64,000 nucleotides of DNA, taken from contig CAYGOF010000007.1 of assembly GCA_964351395.1 (NCBI GenBank), forward strand, positions 1 through 64,000. The letters are read 5' to 3'. Shown here in pieces: positions 17,221 to 25,171 of the stretch. The notes below the pieces were generated by a model. The model saw only the letters and a list, made by a program, of their open reading frames with translations. It was not told where the DNA came from and ran no database searches. The first letter of the stretch is position 1. Every line of letters begins with the position of its first letter. Origin of the DNA: Imperialibacter sp964351395. Lineage in GTDB: Bacteria; Bacteroidota; Bacteroidia; Cytophagales; Cyclobacteriaceae. The translations under genes and the position numbers were made by a program.

Positions 17221-17766
17221 TTAGACACTTGCGCATCCGTAAAAATGACCCGGCGCCACCTGGTAGTCCCTGTAGTTAGTCATTACTACCTGGGTCGTAG
17301 TAAATCCGCGGATGGTTTGGCCTTTCATAAAATCGAAGAATGCTTTTTCCTCTTCAATTTCTGAGTTGGCCCGTGCCATGAGCAATTCAATTCGTTGTTC
17401 TTTGGTGCAATTGGGGAATGCCTCAGCAAAAGAGTCTTGCGCCGACGTTTCCAAAGCAGCCATCTGAAGACGGATTTTATCCTGCTCTTCTTTTTCGTAG
17501 CATTTCTCCAGCAACTTCATCAGGAATTTATCCGTGCCTGTCGACACGGCGCCTATTGGTTCGGTCGGTCCTCCGGGTACTAAAGGAGGCGGGCCTGCCG
17601 GTATGATGGTGTCGGCAATTGCTGTAAATAACTCTTCCTCTTTGCGGGTATAGAACCTGGGGTGGAGCGCATCCTCCACAATATGCCATTTCCATTCTAC
17701 CAAAGAAAGACCAGCTATAGCACCACCGGTAGCAAGCAGCCCTTTGAGCGTACTTCTTCTGTTCAT
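17221..17766 (-). CDS. Gluconate 2-dehydrogenase subunit 3 family protein
   Basis: A 181-residue protein with a twin-arginine-like start (MNRRSTLKGLLATGGAIAG), so it is probably exported folded together with its partner. The body matches the small gamma-subunit family: LFTAIADTIIPAG, then an acidic helical part and RGFTTTQVVMTNYRDYQVAPGHF near the end. The family acts as partner of GMC dehydrogenases such as the one 123 bp downstream. It is the first gene of the set. Confidence 0.9.
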   Translation of the reverse strand: MNRRSTLKGLLATGGAIAGLSLVEWKWHIVEDALHPRFYTRKEEELFTAIADTIIPAGPPPLVPGGPTEPIGAVSTGTDKFLMKLLEKCYEKEEQDKIRLQMAALETSAQDSFAEAFPNCTKEQRIELLMARANSEIEEEKAFFDFMKGQTIRGFTTTQVVMTNYRDYQVAPGHFYGCASV

Positions 17767-17970
17767 AAGCAGGTGTTTTTTATGAAAGCAAGAGTAATTT
17801 CACCAATCTCTAGCTTTCAAAAATTCATAAATCAAGTAGCTGAATTTACTCAGTAGTTACTGATTTGTGGAAAATATGGGCGTCAAATATGTAAAAGGTG
17901 AAAACCAGCGACAGATGGTTGACTAAAAATCGTGTTCAGCCAGTTAGCTAAAGAAGTACTGAGAGGGGGG

Positions 17971-18843
17971 CTAGCGGCATTCTCCGTGGTCGTAGGTCCT
18001 GAAGTACCTATAGCCGTTCAGGTAAGTCTTCTCTCCCTTGTATTCGAGTTCAAACTCTGAGACATTTCCATTGTCATAGGTAAGTTGAAGAATGGGCAAA
18101 CCGGTTCCATTACCAATTACATTCCAGCTACCGGTATTGGAACTGTTGCCCCCTCCATTGGCATACGCCCCACCCGCATCTACCGACATGCTGGTACTCT
18201 TGTAAAAGTTAAATCGATTACCACACAACAGAATCTCCTCATGGTTGCTATAACCTCCGTAAGAATCATACCCACTACTTGTATAGGAGTTCAGGTAAGT
18301 GAGCTTGGCTCCCTGCAGTGTCTGTCTCCACTCTTGGGTAATGGGTGGTTCTATGGGCTTGGAAAATTGTAGACTATTGACAATTTCATTGGCCAGCTGC
18401 TTATATAAGGAGGAATAATTGGGGATGTCGGTGGCAGCTACCATGGTGACTCCTGTGCCAAAGGGATTGATAATAGCGGCTACATAGGCTTTGGCTGGAG
18501 TACCCTGGATACTTCCGGAAAACTCAGCGCCAACCCCTTCCACTCCCACTTTTTCAAATTCCCCAGCCTTTTGTAAATTAACTCCTTCATCAATCAGCCC
18601 TGCTTCAGCCTGCGCCTTGAGCCGCTGTATTTGTGATTCCTGATGGGTCATGAGGATAATAAGTCCTGGCTGGGTATCGGAACCCATTAAAAATACTTCA
18701 CCAGACTCCATCCCTTTCCAGCCTTCTGGAATAGTGAATCTGATGCCTAGTGATGGATAGTCGACAAGACCTGTTTGTTGGGCCCTGCTGTCAAAAATAC
18801 TAATGAGTACAGCAGCGAATAAAGCGATATTGAAGTGTTTCAT
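17971..18843 (-). CDS. Secreted protein of unknown function
   Basis: A 290-residue protein with a signal peptide ending near DSRAQ (residue 22). The N-terminal domain (about 25-165) opens YPSLGIRFTIPEGWKG, the pattern of the PsbP/DUF1795-like fold found in secreted proteins. The C-terminal domain (about 175-290) has WRQTLQGAKLTYLNSY, EEILLCGNRFNFY and a closing strand GEKTYLNGYRYFRT, which looks like a small lipocalin-like barrel. I cannot assign a function. It is followed by 204 bp with no feature I can name. Confidence 0.6.
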   Translation of the reverse strand: MKHFNIALFAAVLISIFDSRAQQTGLVDYPSLGIRFTIPEGWKGMESGEVFLMGSDTQPGLIILMTHQESQIQRLKAQAEAGLIDEGVNLQKAGEFEKVGVEGVGAEFSGSIQGTPAKAYVAAIINPFGTGVTMVAATDIPNYSSLYKQLANEIVNSLQFSKPIEPPITQEWRQTLQGAKLTYLNSYTSSGYDSYGGYSNHEEILLCGNRFNFYKSTSMSVDAGGAYANGGGNSSNTGSWNVIGNGTGLPILQLTYDNGNVSEFELEYKGEKTYLNGYRYFRTYDHGECR

Positions 18844-19086
18844 TACTCCAAAATAACGCCAACATTGATAAAGTAAAAAAAATCGAGAGATAAGTAACTA
18901 ATAATCAATGCGCTATATGCATTGTCACTGATGCGGCACAGCAAAAATCACGCACTGAACAGTATTGGCTTACGCTGAAGCCCCTACTTGGGCAGTCCAA
19001 ACCATCAGAAAAATCAACAGTTTGCTCACTAAACTTGCGATCTTTACAAGAAACAGATCGGGTTTATAGTGCCAGGCTGAGGATGA

Positions 19087-19602
19087 TCATTGGCCAAATT
19101 TCTCGCGGTTAAACTCCTCAGACATGTTTTTGGGAATCGTCAGGCTTTTCCAGTCTTTACCTGCCTGCATCCTGGCCAGGTAAACGATCTGCCCAATGTG
19201 GTAAGGATAATGTGCAAGTTGCCGGTTGATGGCCTCCATTACTGAGTGAGCCTCCGCTCTGATGTGAATCTCCCTTTCCAGGTCTGCTTCCTCAAGTGAC
19301 TCCAACGCTACAAAAAGGCAGGCCCAACCTTCCTCCCAACGCTCCAGTATTTTCTCCCTGCTAGCCAGGTCTGCTTCGAATTCAACATCCCGTTGACGCC
19401 ACTCTTTCTCTCCATCAGTGGTTAGAAAATTCGTCCAACGAGACAACATATTCCCTGACAAGTGCTTCACCGTAGTGGCTATGCTGTTACTTTCTTCATT
19501 GTATTGCCAATGAAGAGCCTCATCCGGGACTTGCCCCATGGCCTTTTCACCCAAACTTTTGTAACGACGAAATTCTTTGATGACCGATGAAAGATAGTCC
19601 AT
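19087..19602 (-). CDS. DinB-like protein (DUF1572)
   Basis: A 171-residue four-helix-bundle protein. It has the spaced histidines expected of DinB/YfiT metalloproteins: TTVKHLSGNMLSRW (about residues 40-53) and the pair in INRQLAHYPYHIGQIVYLARM near residue 130-150. Those histidines usually bind a divalent metal, and some relatives are thiol-dependent transferases; the role of this subgroup is unknown. It lies 40 bp downstream of a GNAT gene in the same direction. Confidence 0.85.
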   Translation of the reverse strand: MDYLSSVIKEFRRYKSLGEKAMGQVPDEALHWQYNEESNSIATTVKHLSGNMLSRWTNFLTTDGEKEWRQRDVEFEADLASREKILERWEEGWACLFVALESLEEADLEREIHIRAEAHSVMEAINRQLAHYPYHIGQIVYLARMQAGKDWKSLTIPKNMSEEFNREKFGQ

Positions 19603-19642
19603 AGCTAGTATTTTGATAATTATAAATAATCAAGAGGCAGCC

Positions 19643-20083
19643 CTAAGGCTTCCAAACATAATGAAAGAAGCCTTCATCTTTTTTAAAACCTGTGCTGTCA
19701 TATAATCGTTGAGCCGAAAGGTTAGTGTCCTGGGTCTCCAGTATAAGCCCTTTGGATTGTGTTTCTCTGGCAAAGGTCTGCGCTGCCTTCAGCAAGCCTT
19801 CTCCAAGCCCCATTCTTCTGAATTTCTGATCCACGTACAAGTCGTTGAGCAACCAAAGGCGTTGCATACTGACAGAACTAAACAGGGGATAAAGCTGAGT
19901 AAAACCAGCACCGATTCCTTCGACGTAAGCAATAAAAATTACACTTTCTCCATTGAGCATTCGCTCTTCAAGGTATTGTCCAGCTGCCTCAAGCGCTGCA
20001 TCCTGACCATACCACTGACGGTAGGCATCAAAAAGTGGTGTCAGTTGTTGCAAGTCCTGCAACTTCGCCTTTCTTATTTCCAT
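19643..20083 (-). CDS. GNAT-family N-acetyltransferase
   Basis: A protein of 146 residues from the ATG at 20083 (MEIRKAKLQDLQQL, a classical GNAT beginning); a start at 20107 adds eight residues without support. The acyl-CoA loop is DQKFRRMGLGEGLLKAA (R-x-x-G-x-G), followed by the closing NLSAQRLYDSTGFKKD. The spacing and length resemble small stand-alone GNATs that acetylate amines or amino acids. Substrate unknown. It is likely co-transcribed with the DinB-like gene. Confidence 0.88.
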   Translation of the reverse strand: MEIRKAKLQDLQQLTPLFDAYRQWYGQDAALEAAGQYLEERMLNGESVIFIAYVEGIGAGFTQLYPLFSSVSMQRLWLLNDLYVDQKFRRMGLGEGLLKAAQTFARETQSKGLILETQDTNLSAQRLYDSTGFKKDEGFFHYVWKP

Positions 20084-20164
20084 AGCTGCAAATTCTTCTG
20101 TACGCACAAGTTTTCATCATATAAAAATGGTAGACCTCGACCAATCAAGAAAGTCTATTTTTGC

Positions 20165-21082
20165 CTAAACCACTTTGGGAAATCTTTTATATGCTTTCAC
20201 TTTGTATCCTTTGTTAACCAGAAAAATACCAATTACAGTAATAGCGAAAGCCATAACAATCAGCAAATTAAGTTTTTCGTTGAGAATCCACCAACCTAAC
20301 AGAACTGCTACCAATGGATTTACATAGGCGTAAATGGAGGCAAGTCCAACCGGTAGGTGTTGGAGTACATACAAATAAGCAACAAATGCGCCCAGAGAGC
20401 CAAAAACAGTGATGTACAAAAGGGCTGTAAGCCCCTGCCATTCCACATTGGCAAACCTACTGTAATCGTCAAAAACAAAACTAAGGAGCCAAATGCCAAC
20501 ACCGCCGAACAAGAGTTGGAAACCAGCATTCATAAGGGGGCTTTGAGGTTGGCCATACTGCCTCACCTTAACACTTCCATATGACCAACCAGTGATGGCC
20601 ATAAAAGTGAGTAAAATACCCATCCGGTAGTCGGGGTTCACAAAATCTGCTATGTGCTCCCTAAATACCAGCAGTAACCCGGCGACGCCAAAAAAAAGAC
20701 CGGCATAAATCAAGCCATTAGGTTTTTCTTCCGCTTTACTTGCGAGGTTAATCAACACCACACAAACAGGCATGAGCGCACAAATCAAGGCCGCCAAACC
20801 ACTCGGAATAAACATTTCAGCCCAGCCCACCAGGCCATTGCCAATGGTGATCATCATCAGGCCGATGAATGCATGCTTTTTTAAGTAGGCTATATTGACA
20901 GTTCCCTTTCTGCCACTTAGCCACACAAATAGCAATAGCCCTCCACCGGCTACTGTTTGCCTGATGGCGGAAAAAGCAAATGCCGGAAATTGTGACACAC
21001 CCACCCGCATCGCCAGGTAGGTAGTACCCCAGGCGATACAAATAAAGGTAAGTGCCAGGTAAGCTTTAGTTTGTGTTTTCAT
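20165..21082 (-). CDS. EamA/DMT-family permease
   Basis: A 305-residue inner-membrane protein with ten predicted helices arranged as two EamA repeats, each about 140 residues. The first repeat has AWGTTYLAMRVGV and FSAIRQTVAGG; the second has VYAYVNPLVAVLLGW (here ASIYAYVNPLVAVLLGW), the typical proline-containing helix. The family exports amino acids, metabolites or drugs; this member's substrate is unknown. It has its own 500-bp upstream region. Confidence 0.9.
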   Translation of the reverse strand: MKTQTKAYLALTFICIAWGTTYLAMRVGVSQFPAFAFSAIRQTVAGGGLLLFVWLSGRKGTVNIAYLKKHAFIGLMMITIGNGLVGWAEMFIPSGLAALICALMPVCVVLINLASKAEEKPNGLIYAGLFFGVAGLLLVFREHIADFVNPDYRMGILLTFMAITGWSYGSVKVRQYGQPQSPLMNAGFQLLFGGVGIWLLSFVFDDYSRFANVEWQGLTALLYITVFGSLGAFVAYLYVLQHLPVGLASIYAYVNPLVAVLLGWWILNEKLNLLIVMAFAITVIGIFLVNKGYKVKAYKRFPKVV

Positions 21083-21225
21083 ATGTAAAATCGAAGGCGA
21101 TTTACAAATAAATACACTCAGAATAAGCAGTTAAGGAAACTGTTTTATAAAGTGCTCCTGTATTCGTCTAAAAAATAAAAAGACTACAAAATTCAAATGG
21201 AAAGAAAACTTGCCAGCTGATTGAA

Positions 21226-21240
21226 TTGAAACGTTTTCAA
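21226..21240. promoter_or_regulatory. Dyad TTGAAA-CGT-TTTCAA
   Basis: Perfect 6-bp arms around a 3-bp centre. The central CG with AT-rich arms recalls LacI-type operators, but no LacI-type regulator is encoded here, so the assignment is only a possibility. Confidence 0.3.
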
Positions 21241-21496
21241 ATCTTACAGAACAGCAGGGACACTCCAGACGGTGGACGCAAACGACAAAGAGAGTTTTTG
21301 GTTACAGGCTTCACTCTTAAGGTAGCACTGCGGATATTATTTGAGATTTTCACATGGGGTTTGGGAAGCGCAATCACCCATAGACTATGCCGTTCATAAC
21401 AACAGGTACCTGAATAGCCATGACGATTACTTCAAAAAATCGAAACCTGATACGGCAGGAAAAGCTTCTAGTCTTTTCTGCACCAGGTTAAAAAAT

Positions 21497-21528
21497 AAAG
21501 GGCTGTCAAAATCAATCGACAGCCTTTT
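21497..21528 (-). terminator. Rho-independent terminator after the cadherin-like gene
   Basis: Arms GGCTGTC (21501-21507) and GACAGCC (21518-21524) are flanked by A and T runs that extend the stem with one mismatch. Read on the minus strand the hairpin is followed by a U-rich tract and lies about 60 bp past the stop at 21586. Confidence 0.75.
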
Positions 21529-21585
21529 ACGAGCTACAAGTTGTGATACTGAGAGTCTCAACTTTTCTTAAATTTCTTTAGTTGC

Positions 21586-22068
21586 TTAGTCTTCCGATGG
21601 GGCTGCTATCACGATAGTAAAATTGCTGTAGAAGATATTGTCGTCTCCATCTACGCCCATCACATCAATTGCGTAAGAGTTACTTCGCATATATGTGAGC
21701 TCCGTCTTAGTTACCAATTGGTTCCCCGAAAACTCAAAGCGATCCTCATCGTCCTTCTCTGCAAGCACATGAAAACTCAGCAACCCAATAGCGAAGCCTG
21801 TCTGATTTATTTCACCTACTACTGATCCAATAGGAGCATTTTCGACAATGATATTATTGGACAATTCCAGGCTGATTTCATTTTCATAAAATGCATTATT
21901 TGAATCAACATCGCCAGTTTTAGCAGCGGGTGAAAACAAGGACCCGCTGGCATTCCGACGATAGCCGGAATATTGTACGCCAGCAGATCCTTCTTGAGCC
22001 ACCGTGTCCTGTTCGATAGCTAAAAAAATCAATAGAGTCAAAAAAATGTACAATAGTGATCTTGTCAT
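21586..22068 (-). CDS. Small secreted protein with one cadherin-like domain
   Basis: A 160-residue protein with a signal peptide ending near TVAQE (residue 25). The body (about 55-155) reads as a single cadherin-like beta-sandwich: IIVENAPIGSVVGEIN, then FEFSGNQLVTKTELTY and YAIDVMGVDGDDNIFYSNFTIVI, the order expected for one cadherin repeat. It lacks a recognisable type IX secretion tail. A single-domain secreted form is unusual, since such repeats normally occur in long adhesins, so it may be a remnant or a small adhesin. Confidence 0.6.
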   Translation of the reverse strand: MTRSLLYIFLTLLIFLAIEQDTVAQEGSAGVQYSGYRRNASGSLFSPAAKTGDVDSNNAFYENEISLELSNNIIVENAPIGSVVGEINQTGFAIGLLSFHVLAEKDDEDRFEFSGNQLVTKTELTYMRSNSYAIDVMGVDGDDNIFYSNFTIVIAAPSED

Positions 22069-22449
22069 AATTAAGTTATATATCCCACCCGTTAACTTTC
22101 GTCAAAGTTCAGCATAGGCAAGCGCCGATGTGTTATGCAGGCTCGCCAATGTTTATACATTTCCGCCATTTTTAAATTTCTCATAACCAATCTGGCTATT
22201 GGATAGGGTAAAATCAGGTAGATACCGATTTGGAAAAGAAATATCCTGAGTCAATAGAAGGCCGTAGTTAGCACGCAGCTTTGCGGAGCTATCACCGATT
22301 ACAAGTGATCCAAAACTCCATCCACAGGGCAAGTAACACCAAGATGTATGGGAATGGTGCGCAGACAAAAGAGAACATACCTGGGTCTGGGTATTTTTCA
22401 GAACGATACCATAGCACTTACATCAGAAAGTGCTCTGGCATTGGATGAT
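22069..22449. other. Intergenic stretch of 381 bp, possible gene remnant on the minus strand
   Basis: No convincing gene. A minus-strand frame at 22153-22368 (71 codons) has a protein-like second half (LRANYGLLLTQDISF, LSNSQIGYEKF) but an implausible start, so it may be the tail of a decayed gene. I could not match it to a family. The rest shows no repeat or terminator that I can see. Confidence 0.35.
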
Positions 22450-23370
22450 TCATCCCTGGCAGCAAATCACTAAACTCTTGGGAATCGTTGTTGTGAGCGA
22501 GCGCCAAATATAGAAAACGATGTAAGCCTCCCAACCCGGAAATTGACTAAAAAAGATTTCCAGTTCTTTTCTGATGGGCTTTCTATCCAGGCCTTTCAGC
22601 TGCTTGTACCCATTAAGAAGTCCGGCATCGCCATAGGTAACAGCATCTGTCCTTCTCAGGCACTTCATGGCCACATAATTCGCTGTCCACTCTCCTACCC
22701 CTTTGAGTTTCATAAGCTCCTTGACAATTGCTTCAGTAGACCTCAATGAAGCTAGCTTTTGCTGTGACAAAGCTCCGTTTACAAAGGCCTCGGCGACTAT
22801 ATGCAGGTAGCGAGCCTTTTGCGAAGAATACTGCATGCTCTTGAGATCATCAAAAGACAGCTGCAGCAACTGAGCTGGTTGGGGAAAAACATAATAGGTT
22901 TCGCCTTCCACCACCAGTCTTTCCCCAGCAGCCTCCACAAGGTTTCTTTTTAGCTTATAGGCAAATGTCAAATTGATTTGCTGGCCAATAATGCTCCAGC
23001 ACAAAACCTCGAAAAGATCGGGAATAGAGATGAGCCTCAACCCCCAATATTTTTCAACTAACGCAGCTAACTGGGGGTCTCGTCCAGCAACAAATTTGAA
23101 CGGAGCAATATCACGTTCAAGGTCCAGCCATCGGGTTACATATTGCCGGATCTCCGTTTCTTCAGCTTTGCCTTTCAGTAATTCGATGTGAAGTGCTTGC
23201 TCCTGTTCATAGATTTTCAAAAGTGAATAGCCGTCGCCAAATCGCAAAAGCTTAGTAACCGAGCCTCCCTTTACTTGATGCAGGCAATCGTCGAAGCCTC
23301 TGTCCAGGAACCACAGGCACTCTTTGAAACTAAAGTTATCAGGCACGGGAATAATCACGTTAGCTGGCAT
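22450..23370 (-). CDS. alkA: DNA-3-methyladenine glycosylase II (AlkA-type)
   Basis: A protein of 306 residues from the ATG at 23370, preferred over one at 23412 because it overlaps the preceding stop by 11 bp, as coupled genes do, and the extra residues are Arg/Cys-rich junk. It removes alkylated bases from DNA. After an N-terminal TBP-like domain comes the helix-hairpin-helix glycosylase domain: SIIGQQINLTFAYKLKR, then LKGVGEWTANYVAMK (the HhH) and the GPD-like loop VTYGDAGL with the catalytic Asp. It is the second gene of an alkylation-repair operon with the Ada-type gene. Confidence 0.92.
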   Translation of the reverse strand: MPANVIIPVPDNFSFKECLWFLDRGFDDCLHQVKGGSVTKLLRFGDGYSLLKIYEQEQALHIELLKGKAEETEIRQYVTRWLDLERDIAPFKFVAGRDPQLAALVEKYWGLRLISIPDLFEVLCWSIIGQQINLTFAYKLKRNLVEAAGERLVVEGETYYVFPQPAQLLQLSFDDLKSMQYSSQKARYLHIVAEAFVNGALSQQKLASLRSTEAIVKELMKLKGVGEWTANYVAMKCLRRTDAVTYGDAGLLNGYKQLKGLDRKPIRKELEIFFSQFPGWEAYIVFYIWRSLTTTIPKSLVICCQG

Positions 23371-24208
23371 GCATCTCCTCTTCCGGCATCGTTTGGCACT
23401 TTTCCCAGGCAATGAGACTTAACTTACGGTCGTTGCCCCAGTGGTAACCACCAATACCACCGTCTCGACGGATTACCCGATGACAAGGTATCAGAACAGC
23501 CACCGGATTACTACCTATGGCAGTACCTACTGCACGGGAGGCTTTAGGATTGCCAATGTAGTCGGCTATCTGTTGGTAGTTGATCAGTTGTCCTTCTGGG
23601 ATACGCAACAGTGCCTCCCAAACCTTCAACTGAAACGAAGTGCCTCTTAGGTTGAGGCGGATAGGCGCTTGACCAGCAGCACTCCCCCCAAATATTTGAT
23701 TGACCGCCCCCTGATTTACTTCTTTGTTCTCGGTAAAGTTAGCTTCCGGCCACTCGTTCTGAATAAGCTGCATCCCCTCCTCTTTGTCCTCCACGAACTC
23801 CAGTTTGCATATACCAATTTCGGTAGCAGCCACCATCACTCCACCAAATGGGGTTTGATAAAATCCGTAACTAATGGCCAATTCTTTTCCTTTGCTTTTA
23901 TACACCCCCGGGGTCATCGCTTCAATGGACACAAATAGATCGTGTAGTCGGCTAGAACCTGACAAACCTGCTTGAAAGGCAATTTCGTTGAGTGACAGGT
24001 CAGAGGATTTCATCAGCTCCTTCGACAGGCTAAGGCTAAGAAACTGCTGAAACTTTTTGGGACTAATACCGGCCCATCGCGTAAACATTCTTTGGAAATG
24101 AAAGGGGCTCAAATGAACTGCATCAGCCACTTCTTCCAGTTTAGGTTGCTCTTTGAAATGAGCACTGATGAATTCGATGGCTTTAGCAATTCTCTGGTAG
24201 TCGTTCAT
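23360..24208 (-). CDS. Bifunctional AraC-type regulator/O6-methylguanine-DNA methyltransferase (Ada-type)
   Basis: A 282-residue protein that should repair O6-methylguanine by transfer to Cys242 and also act on transcription. Residues about 5-105 form an AraC helix-turn-helix pair (LEEVADAVHLSPFHFQRMFTRWAGISPKKF). The C-terminal MGMT domain has GTSFQLKVWEALLRIPEGQ, the DNA-binding helix and IPCHRVIRRDG with the acceptor cysteine. It lacks the N-terminal zinc/phosphotriester domain of E. coli Ada, as do many Ada-like proteins. It overlaps alkA by 11 bp, so both are probably induced together by alkylation. Confidence 0.92.
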   Translation of the reverse strand: MNDYQRIAKAIEFISAHFKEQPKLEEVADAVHLSPFHFQRMFTRWAGISPKKFQQFLSLSLSKELMKSSDLSLNEIAFQAGLSGSSRLHDLFVSIEAMTPGVYKSKGKELAISYGFYQTPFGGVMVAATEIGICKLEFVEDKEEGMQLIQNEWPEANFTENKEVNQGAVNQIFGGSAAGQAPIRLNLRGTSFQLKVWEALLRIPEGQLINYQQIADYIGNPKASRAVGTAIGSNPVAVLIPCHRVIRRDGGIGGYHWGNDRKLSLIAWEKCQTMPEEEMHAS

Positions 24209-24285
24209 AGCTTCAAAATTTACTCAAAAAAACGCTAATGCCCTTTCATCGAAAACCCGAATCTTGCTGAATCAAAAAAAAGTGG

Positions 24286-25161
24286 TCAGGCCAAAGCACT
24301 CACATCCACGGTCACTACCATTTTTTGCCCGCCATTGCTATAGACAATCCCTTTTAAGGGTACCACATCACCAAAGTCGCGACCAAAGGCCACCCGGATA
24401 TGCTGGTCTTTCACCAGCAGGTTATTGGTAGCATCGAATTCTACCCAGCCAATGCCCGGAATATAGATCGCGTTCCAGGCATGGGAAGCATCGGCACCCA
24501 CCATTTTTGGCTTACCGGGAGGCGGTATGGTTTCTATATAGCCACTTACATACTTGGCTGCCAGACCCAGTGACCTAACGCAGGCCAGGGAAAAATGTGC
24601 GAAGTCCTGACAAACCCCTTTTCTGTGTTTGAATACTTCTTCCAGTGGTGTGCTAATGTCAGTGAAGCCTGGTGTAAACTTAAAGTCTTTGTTGATCCGT
24701 TGATTAAGATTTAGCATCGCTTCCATGACCGGGCGACCAGGGGTGAACGACTGAAGCGCATATTCTCTTACACCATCAATAAAACGAACGTAGGTAGACT
24801 CCAGATAAAATTGTCTGATGTCGTTCATTGCATCGGTTGTCTGAAGCCAGGCAACCACGCTTTCCCAGGGATCAGTTTGTGACGGGTCCATATTAGTCCA
24901 GTTGGGCAAAGCAATTTCCACTTCACTTTTCGACTCTACCAATAGCTTTTGATGGGTCTTTTGCACCGAAAAATAGATAAACTCATTCTCAAAAAAGTCC
25001 TTTCTCGTCGCCAGGTAATTTGGCTCAGGAAAAATGCTGTACCTGAATGACTTCAGCTCCTGAAAGGGCAACTTGGCTGGTGTTTGCACAACTATATTGT
25101 GGCAAAGCGCTGTAGGCGTTTGATAGTCGTACTTGGTAATATGTGTAACTCTATATTTCAT
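24286..25161 (-). CDS. Transglutaminase-like protein
   Basis: A 291-residue protein with the bacterial transglutaminase N-terminal domain (MKYRVTHITKYDY, beta-rich) and a transglutaminase-core catalytic triad: Cys184 in GVCQDFAHF, His227 in ASHAWN and Asp243 in EFDATN. These proteins are cysteine proteases or amide-exchanging enzymes rather than true cross-linkers. It has no signal peptide, so it is probably cytoplasmic. It is the last gene of a three-gene minus-strand operon, 10 bp after the ATP-grasp gene. Confidence 0.9.
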   Translation of the reverse strand: MKYRVTHITKYDYQTPTALCHNIVVQTPAKLPFQELKSFRYSIFPEPNYLATRKDFFENEFIYFSVQKTHQKLLVESKSEVEIALPNWTNMDPSQTDPWESVVAWLQTTDAMNDIRQFYLESTYVRFIDGVREYALQSFTPGRPVMEAMLNLNQRINKDFKFTPGFTDISTPLEEVFKHRKGVCQDFAHFSLACVRSLGLAAKYVSGYIETIPPPGKPKMVGADASHAWNAIYIPGIGWVEFDATNNLLVKDQHIRVAFGRDFGDVVPLKGIVYSNGGQKMVVTVDVSALA

Positions 25162-25171
25162 TACAATAAGG

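Larger units (their letters stand above)
21083..21585. other. Intergenic stretch of 503 bp
   Basis: This separates the EamA gene start from the end of the cadherin-like gene. It holds a perfect dyad TTGAAA-CGT-TTTCAA at 21226-21240 (about 145 bp upstream of the EamA start) and a terminator at 21497-21528. A 76-codon plus-strand frame inside it (21341-21571) has no domain, runs across the terminator, and is not supported as a gene. Confidence 0.6.

Noticed and set aside
21341..21571. 76-codon plus-strand frame in the EamA/cadherin gap
   Set aside because: No recognisable domain and it runs through a clear terminator hairpin at 21497-21528.
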